Assembly: GCF_900109055.1 (NCBI RefSeq)
Contig: NZ_FOIV01000004.1
Location: forward strand, 372,001 to 436,000
From: Prevotella sp. khp7
Lineage (GTDB): Bacteria > Bacteroidota > Bacteroidia > Bacteroidales > Bacteroidaceae
DNA: 64,000 nucleotides
Direction: 5' to 3'
The notes beneath the pieces are model-generated. The model saw only the letters and a list, made by a program, of their open reading frames with translations, made no database searches and had not been told where the DNA came from. The first letter of the stretch is position 1. Each line of letters opens with the position of its first letter. Positions 20,729-27,760 of the stretch are shown here, piece by piece. The translations under genes and the position numbers were made by a program.

Positions 20729-20774
20729 AAGGGAAGGATATACCTGTTATCAAAACATGCATATCACTTCCCTT
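20729..20774 (-). promoter_or_regulatory. Stem-loop between precursor and radical SAM genes
   Basis: Inverted repeat of 13 bp with one bulged base (20729-20741 against 20761-20774; AAGGGAAG pairs with CTTCCCTT and GATAT with ATATC) and a 19-nt loop. No U tract follows on the transcribed strand. It is therefore likely to stabilise or process the 3' end of the precursor mRNA, keeping peptide in excess over enzyme. Confidence 0.6.
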
Positions 20775-20795
20775 CTGATTAGAACCTTCTTCTTT

Positions 20796-21005
20796 TTAGT
20801 TCGCAATCACACAAGCTGTTGATACATTGATGCAAATATTGGCACCAATTACGCACTGCTGAGTATAGCAGTCTTCGTCCAGATCAACATCCTCACCACC
20901 CTCAACATTGAACAGTTCTTCTGAAGACAGAACAGGATTCTCCTTCATCTCTGTTGGGTTAGCTACATTCATTACGTTCTCTTCTTTTTTAGTTGTTGTT
21001 TTCAT
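20796..21005 (-). CDS. Double-glycine RiPP precursor peptide
   Basis: A 69-residue precursor. Residues 1-37 form a leader ending LSSEELFNVEGG, a double-glycine signal for C39 exporters. Residues 38-69 are the propeptide. It opens with four acidic dipeptides ending in Asp (ED-VD-LD-ED, 38-45). A 24-residue segment follows with Cys46, Cys51, Cys58 and Cys65, spaced C-x4-C-x6-C-x6-C, hydrophobic and free of charged residues. The adjacent rSAM, exporter and S46 peptidase make it the operon's substrate. It resembles the precursors described as the GG-Bacteroidales natural product family. No promoter is clear in the 84 nt upstream. Confidence 0.9.
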   Translation of the reverse strand: MKTTTKKEENVMNVANPTEMKENPVLSSEELFNVEGGEDVDLDEDCYTQQCVIGANICINVSTACVIAN

Positions 21006-21089
21006 TGTTGTAAAATTTTAAATTGTTAAACACTATATAGACGTTAGAATATCTCTGCGCACAAGCTATCCCTTTGTCTTTTTCTTTTT

Positions 21090-21587
21090 TTATTCAATCA
21101 CCAAGAGTAAATCTGTTATATACATCTCAATAATTCTTCTCATTTTCCGAATCGCGACTTCCGTATTTACTCCGCCAAAGATTGCCACAAACATCGATAT
21201 GACCTCATCTACACTGAAAGACGATTTCTCATATTGTTTTGACCAAGCATATAACAATGCTCCGGAGTTGCCAATGAACTTAGCATGGCCTTCAGTCTTA
21301 CCTGTTACCAACGTTGACGGATACAACACGCATAACCCTTTGTTCAGTGTATGGTTCTTATCTGCGAACTGATTTTCAAAAAACACGAGATAAGGATTCA
21401 GTCTTAATCTCAAAGTCGCCTGTTCTACCCCCTTCTGAAACTTATAGTGGTACATGCCACGGGTAGCTTCGGCCTCGAATGAGGCATCTAACGTGCGATC
21501 CAGTTCCTTGACATACAAAGACTTCAGATAAGCCAGATCGGCTGCCGTATCTACGCGATATAACTGATGTTCTTTATTTAGTATCAT
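21090..21587 (-). CDS. Unrecognised cytosolic protein in the peptide operon
   Basis: 165 residues with no signal peptide, membrane segment or motif I recognise. The middle is rich in aromatic and basic residues (LRLRLNPYLVFFENQF) and the C-terminus is helical (IRKMRRIIEMYI). I chose the ATG at 21587 because it overlaps the preceding stop as ATGA, a coupled start. An upstream ATG at 21629 would overlap the previous gene by 46 nt. It lies directly before the precursor gene, so leader recognition, immunity or assistance to the DUF6734-like protein are open possibilities. Confidence 0.6.
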   Translation of the reverse strand: MILNKEHQLYRVDTAADLAYLKSLYVKELDRTLDASFEAEATRGMYHYKFQKGVEQATLRLRLNPYLVFFENQFADKNHTLNKGLCVLYPSTLVTGKTEGHAKFIGNSGALLYAWSKQYEKSSFSVDEVISMFVAIFGGVNTEVAIRKMRRIIEMYITDLLLVIE

Positions 21588-22453
21588 ATTGTATGCTGTT
21601 TCAATAAGTTTATAATATGTGCATAACACTCAGGATGTGCACAGTATAACAGTCTTGCCAGACGATCACTCGTTAGTTCCCGCTTTTTGTTAGTACCAAT
21701 GTTATGTACGAAGCTGACATCTCTGGGCAACAAACTGAACAGAGTGAGTTTATACATCTCGGTATGAGGTAGGTCAGCAATCAAGTATTCCACTTTTTTA
21801 CCACGCATCTCTGCAAATTCATACATCAGATATTGTTCCATGATAGTGTTGACACTGCTTACGCCACCCGAAAGATTTCCCAACTTGTCCCGATTCAGAT
21901 CCAGGAAACGATAAACCAAGGAACAATAATCGTTGAAAAAACCGAGGTCATGACCACCTATAATTCCCATATTCGTCTCACACATATCAGCCGACGAAGG
22001 CTGGAAAGGGAATGAAAAATTCTTTTCATACATCTCATTCAGCAAGTTGATGCCATAGGGATAATTCCTCTCTATGTTCTGGGCCAGGATATCGGCATTC
22101 TCCATTCGCGTGGGAAATGGCTTCCATATATAGACATCACCATCCACATGGATAAATGGAACCTGTTGTGCCTCATAGGCAGCAATCTTACCAAGCGCCC
22201 AAAGTGCCGGATTCTCGTCGGAGAGTTTATCCAAGGTGGTATTACATGACGTATAAGGCAAATGAAGCTTATTGATTAGCAAATCAGCGCCTTCACTATC
22301 CGTCACCAACTCCACCTCGTCGTAGAACTGTTTCAGCTGCAGGCAACTCAGTGCCCAGCTCATATAATGAGCCTCCTTGCATGCCCATCCACCGTTCGGC
22401 GAATTCTGATACGCTTTGCTCCAATAGCTCTGTACGATCTTTGGTTTCTTCAT
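21584..22453 (-). CDS. DUF6734-like glycosyltransferase-fold protein
   Basis: 289 residues. The N-terminal region (KIVQSYWSK..., then LVTDSEGADLLINKL) and FIHVDGDVYIWKPF with Asp104-x-Asp106 match the layout of GT-A sugar transferases with a DxD metal site. From memory it resembles the DUF6734 family of Bacteroidota; I could not search. No signal peptide, so it is cytosolic. It overlaps the next gene by 4 nt. With the family 2 enzyme downstream it gives the operon two glycosyltransferase candidates. Its acceptor could be the peptide or a carrier. Confidence 0.65.
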   Translation of the reverse strand: MKKPKIVQSYWSKAYQNSPNGGWACKEAHYMSWALSCLQLKQFYDEVELVTDSEGADLLINKLHLPYTSCNTTLDKLSDENPALWALGKIAAYEAQQVPFIHVDGDVYIWKPFPTRMENADILAQNIERNYPYGINLLNEMYEKNFSFPFQPSSADMCETNMGIIGGHDLGFFNDYCSLVYRFLDLNRDKLGNLSGGVSSVNTIMEQYLMYEFAEMRGKKVEYLIADLPHTEMYKLTLFSLLPRDVSFVHNIGTNKKRELTSDRLARLLYCAHPECYAHIINLLKQHTI

Positions 22454-22473
22454 AATTCTGGATATTATAATGA

Positions 22474-24780
22474 TTAGAAACGTTTTTTCTCTGTATTTCC
22501 TGCACCCGTACCACGATAACGGTCACGAGTGACGTTGAAATTATACTGTAGTGTCAGCATCACACAACGCATTTCACTGAAGTTCCGTTGGAACATGGTG
22601 ACAGCATCATTATAGAGTGTGACATCAGGACGTGAACCGTTAAAGATATCGCGAGCCTCCAGAGTGACACTTAGTTTCTTTTTACAGAATTCCTTATATA
22701 ACTTGGCATTGACATAGGAAGAACTGCTGAGATAGATGTTCTTGTCATGACCAGATGTAGTCCACTGCCCATCAATGTTCAGCCAAATGTCCTGAGGCAG
22801 ATGGATTGCATTCTGCCATTGTAGGATTCCTATGGGGGTATTCATGCTTTTATTCCTACCACCCACTGGAATACTGAACCATTGTGTAAACATACCCACA
22901 TTAACCCGTGGCTGCCAAACACCAACCTTAAACTGTCCCCCCACAAAGGCTTGCAGGAAATGCTTCTTCTTAAAATTATCGTAAGTCAGAATCGTCATCT
23001 CACCATCTTCACTATATGGTTTGGTGGTGTTCACAATTGGATTGTCAAAATAGGAATACGACACCTGTGCAAAATAGTTCTTCCATACAGACATATACTC
23101 CAGGGAGTGCAGTTTGGTGGGCAGAAGGCGCGGATTACCCGACTCGTATGTCATCCTGTTCAGATAAGAGACGTTTGCATTCAGGTTCGAATAGGTCGGA
23201 CGCTCCACTCTGCCGCTATACGACAATGACATCTGTACCTGCCCCAGTCGTGTGGCAACATTGAACGATGGGAACACATTGTTAAACTTCTTGCTGAGGT
23301 GATAGTCTGAATGCACTTTATCAGCATAATCATAGTCCACATACTCATACCTCAGACCTGCACCCAAGCTAAATAATCCAACTTGTTGTACCACCTCCAA
23401 GAAACAGGCTGTATTTTCCTCCTTTATCGTTGAAGAAGCATTATCCAGACCTGCATATGCCGTATTGAAATGGTTGTAGGTTCGAGAACTGATGTATTCT
23501 TCGCCCAACCTCAACACACCTTTTCCAACAGGGTAAGATAGCACTAACTTCTCGGCAATCATTCGACTCCTGTTCGTACTATAGGTCGTCACATCCTGAT
23601 TCGCATACATCTCACTTTTCTCTTTATTCATAGTGCTCTGAACACCCTTGTTCCAGATGTAATCGGTATTAAAGTCGATATTGAGTTTCTTAATCTGGCC
23701 ATTATAATACACATTTGCGGCATGACGTGGAGTATTCTTAATGGTGTTATCGGCACAAGTATTCCAATTGTCATAGAAGACTCTATCAACCAATACTGAA
23801 CTCACAAGATTCGACTTTGTTTCATTCTTGGCATACTCATTCTGATAATAGGCACCTATGGAATGACTGTTATTGATTATCCATGAGAATCCCAGCTTAC
23901 CAAGAATACCGTCATAACGCCTTGTATTCATCGTTGATAGTTGCTGATCCCATCTTGATTTGGCTAGAGTAGTCATATCAGTCAACTTTTTCTCCCTATT
24001 TCTACCTGTATTATACATGAAGTTCGAGAACAGCTCTAAGCCTCCACTACGGAATTTTAAATCCACCATGTTTGTACTCTGGAAATAATGCTGAAAACCG
24101 TTCGTTGACCTAAGTGTAGCACTCCAGCCATCGCCTTGAGGTCGCTTGGTCCGGATACGTATGACTGCCTTTGCATCGGCCGAATAAGAAGCACCGGGAT
24201 TAGTTATGACCTCCACATTCCGGATATTGCCCGACAACAAACTTGACAGCTCCTGCGCATCGTTAATTTTGCGACCGTTGACATATACGACAGGTGAACC
24301 TTTTCCAAACACTTCCAGGTTACCATTGTTCTCAACCACCATAGGAATCTGTCTGAGGACATCCTTTGCCGTTCCTGCATGGGCCAGCACACTGTTTTCT
24401 ACATTTGCTACCAAGGAGTTTCCTTGCAAGTGTATCTTTGAGGCGTTGCCTCTCACTACCACATCGTTCAACTGATTGTCAGAGGCAATCATTCTGATGT
24501 CGCCTAATTCGCCATCAGAGGCTATTTCCACCATCTTAGTCTCGAAACCTACAAACGACAGTCGGAGTTTCAATCCTACAGTGATATCACTTGACAGATA
24601 AAAGTCACCATTGCTATTGGTAATGGCACCAGTAATGAATGTGGAATCCTGCAAGAGAACGGCATTTACGAACTCCATAGGCTTACCATCTGCATCGAGG
24701 ACACGCCCCTTAATATCCTTGCCGAATACTGACGACGAGAGTGCCAATGCTGCAATTATGATTATTGTCAAGCGTTTCAT
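22474..24780 (-). CDS. Outer-membrane beta-barrel protein, TonB-receptor-like
   Basis: 768 residues: signal peptide (MKRLTIIIIAALALSSSVFG), a carboxypeptidase-like regulatory beta-sandwich (about 22-105), a plug-like domain (about 105-215; PVVYVNGRKINDAQELSSLL, IEVITNPGASYSADAKAVIRI) and a long beta-barrel ending in an aromatic-rich strand. I chose the ATG at 24780, 7 nt after the preceding stop, because it starts a proper signal peptide; an upstream ATG would run into the previous gene. Its place in the operon suggests peptide passage across the outer membrane, uptake of a peptide-metal complex, or self-protection. Confidence 0.85.
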   Translation of the reverse strand: MKRLTIIIIAALALSSSVFGKDIKGRVLDADGKPMEFVNAVLLQDSTFITGAITNSNGDFYLSSDITVGLKLRLSFVGFETKMVEIASDGELGDIRMIASDNQLNDVVVRGNASKIHLQGNSLVANVENSVLAHAGTAKDVLRQIPMVVENNGNLEVFGKGSPVVYVNGRKINDAQELSSLLSGNIRNVEVITNPGASYSADAKAVIRIRTKRPQGDGWSATLRSTNGFQHYFQSTNMVDLKFRSGGLELFSNFMYNTGRNREKKLTDMTTLAKSRWDQQLSTMNTRRYDGILGKLGFSWIINNSHSIGAYYQNEYAKNETKSNLVSSVLVDRVFYDNWNTCADNTIKNTPRHAANVYYNGQIKKLNIDFNTDYIWNKGVQSTMNKEKSEMYANQDVTTYSTNRSRMIAEKLVLSYPVGKGVLRLGEEYISSRTYNHFNTAYAGLDNASSTIKEENTACFLEVVQQVGLFSLGAGLRYEYVDYDYADKVHSDYHLSKKFNNVFPSFNVATRLGQVQMSLSYSGRVERPTYSNLNANVSYLNRMTYESGNPRLLPTKLHSLEYMSVWKNYFAQVSYSYFDNPIVNTTKPYSEDGEMTILTYDNFKKKHFLQAFVGGQFKVGVWQPRVNVGMFTQWFSIPVGGRNKSMNTPIGILQWQNAIHLPQDIWLNIDGQWTTSGHDKNIYLSSSSYVNAKLYKEFCKKKLSVTLEARDIFNGSRPDVTLYNDAVTMFQRNFSEMRCVMLTLQYNFNVTRDRYRGTGAGNTEKKRF

Positions 24781-24787
24781 CTGACTT

Positions 24788-25147
24788 TTATTTATTATTT
24801 TCGACATCTTGCCATTCAATGATTCTATCCTTATCTTCATTACAGATAACATGGGCGATACGTTGTCCTTTCGTACCATCCTTTGCTACCACATAATAGA
24901 TAACATTGGCCGAGAAGCGAGCTTCGCCATTCTCCATATAGTCATTGCAAAGGTATTTACCGCCAAATTCGACTGTTTCGCCATTGGTAAGAGTCGAAGA
25001 CACATAATCTAAAACGGCCTCTTTGAGATTCTGATCCTCACGATTACCATGACCAGGCAAATTGACATGACCGCTCGTAGCGAATGTTAACAACATCACA
25101 ATGGCGGCTATACAAACAGCTGACTTTATAACATTACTTTTCTTCAT
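24788..25147 (-). CDS. Small secreted protein of unknown function, first gene of the peptide operon
   Basis: 119 residues with an N-terminal hydrophobic segment (residues 8-24, VIKSAVCIAAIVMLLTF) likely to be a signal peptide or anchor. A soluble region of about 90 residues follows with predicted strands (ETVEFGGKYLC, ARFSANVIYYVV, QRIAHVICNED) and two cysteines. No family recognised. It begins 126 nt after a consensus promoter. A periplasmic immunity or carrier role would suit its place, but nothing in the sequence proves it. Confidence 0.7.
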   Translation of the reverse strand: MKKSNVIKSAVCIAAIVMLLTFATSGHVNLPGHGNREDQNLKEAVLDYVSSTLTNGETVEFGGKYLCNDYMENGEARFSANVIYYVVAKDGTKGQRIAHVICNEDKDRIIEWQDVENNK

Positions 25148-25272
25148 AATTCTTCTTTATTTTTTGTTTATTAAACCATTGTCTCTAAATTCTGTTTTTC
25201 AAATCCAGAAGACAACTTTTCTTTTCTCGTTTTCAATCGTCCGAATGACATTTATTTCGAAAAATTGTACCG

Positions 25273-25303
25273 CAAAGTTATGAACGATCTGAGAAAGAAA
25301 CAA
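25273..25303 (-). promoter_or_regulatory. Promoter of the peptide operon
   Basis: Minus-strand -33 TTG (25303-25301, in GCTTGTT), a 20-nt spacer and -7 TAACTTTG (25280-25273). The predicted leader is about 115 nt. The 56-bp element at 25359-25414 ends exactly 55 nt before the -33 box. Confidence 0.8.
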
Positions 25304-25358
25304 GCTTTTTTGGAAAAATTTTAGATGGGATGTTTCATTTTGAGAATATCGTAAATAC

Positions 25359-25414
25359 CTGTATTACAGCAGTTTGCGAAAAACGCAGCATAGCCGTTTC
25401 TCTAATAATGCAGC
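25359..25414 (-). promoter_or_regulatory. 56-bp upstream element, copy 1 (peptide operon)
   Basis: Read on the minus strand: GCTGCATTATT, 8 variable nt, GGCTATGCTGC, GTTTTTCGCAA, 4 nt, CTGTAATACAG. It contains a direct repeat GCTGCRTT 25 bp apart and a terminal near-palindrome (CTGTA/TACAG). It matches the copy at 27157-27212 at 43 of 56 positions with no gaps. Likely the binding site of the regulator encoded between the two copies. Confidence 0.78.
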
Positions 25415-25523
25415 ATTGCAGCAGACTTTCATCATGCTTTTTACCTCAAATTTCGATGATAATATCTCAAAAATAATCTGTTAAGGTTTCATAAAGAAGA
25501 GAGAACATCATAAAAAAATGTCG

Positions 25524-25531
25524 TATATTTG
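25524..25531 (+). promoter_or_regulatory. Probable -7 box of the TPR/HTH regulator gene
   Basis: TATATTTG lies 22 nt before the ATG at 25554 and matches TAnnTTTG. I see no good -33 box at the right distance, so this promoter may be weak or activator-dependent. Confidence 0.5.
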
Positions 25532-25553
25532 CAAATAATAAACCTGAATAGAG

Positions 25554-27119
25554 ATGAGAAAATATAAATATTACCTTTGGGGCCTACTCCTATTACTCAT
25601 TTACAGTTGTTCGCATAGTAAATACGAGCAACTTTCTTCTATTAATCAGCTTATTGAGCAAGATCAGCTCGATTCGGCTGAGATAAAACTTGATGAAGTT
25701 GATTTTACCGAATTCAACAACAAGAAAGATGTAGCATATTATAACCTGATAAGATGTAAACTTGACTACAGACAATACAGACCAATGGATTCTGATACTC
25801 TGATAAATTTTAGTATCAATGTATTCCAAGAAACAGATAACGACTCTTTATTGGCAGAAAGCTATTTCTATAAAGGCGCCCAGCTATGTGATCAAGATGA
25901 GGTAAAAGAAGGATTCGCCAATCTACTTAAAGCAGAAAGAGCGGCAGATAAAACTTCCAACCTCAATTTAAGACATAAGATTATAGAGCGAATAGCCGAG
26001 CAATATATATATTCTGGAGACTACGACTTGGCAAAACAATATTGCGAAAAGAATTATGGTCTTTCCATCAAGGCCAATAACAAAGAATGGCTTGCGTATG
26101 CACATATGTTCTATATGATATTATATTATACGCAGGGGAATAAAGTAAAAGCGAAGTATTCCTTAGAGAAATGCGAACCATATATTAAATATGTAAAAGG
26201 AAAACAGAGATCCTATTTCTACGCTAATATTGCCAGCTTCATGCTGCCGGATAGCATACAGAAAGCCACAAAGTATATTTACCACGCTCTGGAAAATGAC
26301 AAGAACAGCTATGGATTCTTTGTAAAAAGCAGAATCCATCAACTCCAAAAGGAATACGACAAGTCTATAGCGTACCTGGATTCTGCATATATCTTCAGTC
26401 GTAATATAAACGACAGAGCAACTATCACAAGCAATTTCTCCAAGCTATGTGAGTCCATCAAAGATTACGAGAGAGCCAACAAATACAACAAGCAACTCAT
26501 CTTATTAAAAGACTCTATCTATAAACAGAGACAACAGAATAATATCAGGGGAATCATGGCCCAGAATGAATTTGAGTTCAGAGAATTCTTATTCCGCCAA
26601 AAGATTACCTATTTTATTTTCATCACCTCAATCCTGATTTGTATATGCATAGGCATATATATATTCTTTAAATTCCGCTCAAACAAGATTAAAGCAAAAG
26701 TCCTTGAGAACCAGTTACTGATAAATCTGTATTCCGACAAGATCAAGGACCTAAAAGAAGTCAGCACAAATAAGAATGATGAAGTAAAAATGCTGCAGGA
26801 TAAGGTTGAGGATCTGAACCATAAGCAGTCAAAAATACTTTATGAAGGAAAGGCGCTGTACGAAAGCATGATTAACGGGGCCACTGTTGTTACATGGACC
26901 AAAAGCGACTACCTGCATTTTATTGAATACTATAAGCTCATAGATTTCCCATTCGTCGTTCAGCTTGATACCGACTATGATCATCTTTCACCCAGGTATC
27001 AGTTGTTCGAGATATTATATCACATGGGGAAAACCGATACAGACGTTGAGCGGATTATGGGTATCAGCAATAGTACAATAAGAGCAACGAAGACAAGAAT
27101 CAAGTCGAAAAAACTGTAA
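25554..27119 (+). CDS. Membrane-anchored TPR sensor with C-terminal HTH, likely operon regulator
   Basis: 521 residues. A lipobox-like N-terminus (LLLLIYSCSH) is followed by helical TPR-like repeats to about 330, one transmembrane helix (about 351-374, TYFIFITSILICICIGIYIF), a coiled coil (about 380-435) and a C-terminal helix-turn-helix (about 488-518; KTDTDVERIMGISNSTIRATKTRIK). This layout (periplasmic sensor, membrane, cytosolic DNA-binding end) forms a one-component regulator found in Bacteroidota. It sits between two copies of a 56-bp element placed identically before two promoters, so I infer that it controls the peptide operon and the DUF3244-like gene. Very AT-rich compared with the housekeeping genes. 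Confidence 0.78.
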   Translation: MRKYKYYLWGLLLLLIYSCSHSKYEQLSSINQLIEQDQLDSAEIKLDEVDFTEFNNKKDVAYYNLIRCKLDYRQYRPMDSDTLINFSINVFQETDNDSLLAESYFYKGAQLCDQDEVKEGFANLLKAERAADKTSNLNLRHKIIERIAEQYIYSGDYDLAKQYCEKNYGLSIKANNKEWLAYAHMFYMILYYTQGNKVKAKYSLEKCEPYIKYVKGKQRSYFYANIASFMLPDSIQKATKYIYHALENDKNSYGFFVKSRIHQLQKEYDKSIAYLDSAYIFSRNINDRATITSNFSKLCESIKDYERANKYNKQLILLKDSIYKQRQQNNIRGIMAQNEFEFREFLFRQKITYFIFITSILICICIGIYIFFKFRSNKIKAKVLENQLLINLYSDKIKDLKEVSTNKNDEVKMLQDKVEDLNHKQSKILYEGKALYESMINGATVVTWTKSDYLHFIEYYKLIDFPFVVQLDTDYDHLSPRYQLFEILYHMGKTDTDVERIMGISNSTIRATKTRIKSKKL

Positions 27120-27156
27120 ATCACTCTTATTCTTGTCTGACTGACAACGTAAAAAC

Positions 27157-27212
27157 GCTGCATTATTCTTTAAAAGGCGATGCTGCATTTTACGCAACAC
27201 ACTGTTATACAG
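27157..27212 (+). promoter_or_regulatory. 56-bp upstream element, copy 2 (DUF3244-like gene)
   Basis: GCTGCATTATT, 8 variable nt, GGCGATGCTGC, ATTTTACGCAA, 4 nt, CTGTTATACAG. It is the inverted-orientation partner of 25414-25359, of equal length and 77% identical. The spacing to the following -33 box is again exactly 55 nt. It begins 38 nt after the regulator's stop codon. Confidence 0.78.
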
Positions 27213-27267
27213 ATTGTTATAGACAACTTTCTACGCAGCAGGGGTTTTATTTTTTTCTTCAATAAAC

Positions 27268-27298
27268 TTGTTACTTTTAGAAAAAAAGAATAGCTTTG
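27268..27298 (+). promoter_or_regulatory. Promoter of the DUF3244-like gene
   Basis: -33 TTG (27268-27270, in ACTTGTT), a 20-nt spacer and -7 TAGCTTTG (27291-27298). It rules out the upstream in-frame ATG at 27296 as a start. Confidence 0.8.
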
Positions 27299-27337
27299 CA
27301 GCGAGAAAATTTCAATAACAATCAAATTAAAATCATT

Positions 27338-27730
27338 ATGAACAAAAAATTTTTCTGCTTAGTGATGGCTATATTCGCCATTTTACCTAATTACAATGTA
27401 GCAAACGCTGGAGACGATGATGATGACGTCATCTTTTACCCTACCGTACCACATAGAATAAAAAGTAAGCCCCATACCCCAACCACCGTATACGTCAACT
27501 ATAATGAGTATATGGGAGCCGCCGAAGTTACCTTCACAAGCGTACTGGATGATGTTACAATAAATGTATATTATGAAGGCATGTTAATTGATAATATAAC
27601 AATAGGTACAACCAACACTGGCGACAGCGAAACCATAAACTTCAATCAGGGAGAAGGATATTATACAATAGTCGTTAAGGCCAATGGCCAAACCATATAT
27701 AATAGTACTTTTGAATATACAGATTATTAG
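27338..27730 (+). CDS. Small secreted DUF3244-like protein
   Basis: 130 residues from the ATG at 27338. The signal peptide (MNKKFFCLVMAIFAILPNYNVANA) precedes an acidic GDDDDD stretch and a compact beta-sandwich of about 80 residues (EVTFTSVLDDVTINVYYEGML ... EGYYTIVVKANGQTIYNSTF in part). This layout resembles the DUF3244 family of secreted Bacteroidales proteins. An earlier in-frame ATG lies inside the -7 box and is rejected. It shares the 56-bp element and promoter geometry with the peptide operon, so it is probably part of the same response. Function unknown. Confidence 0.75.
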   Translation: MNKKFFCLVMAIFAILPNYNVANAGDDDDDVIFYPTVPHRIKSKPHTPTTVYVNYNEYMGAAEVTFTSVLDDVTINVYYEGMLIDNITIGTTNTGDSETINFNQGEGYYTIVVKANGQTIYNSTFEYTDY

Positions 27731-27760
27731 TATTCCCATGGAGGTCGTGAACAATCCTCC

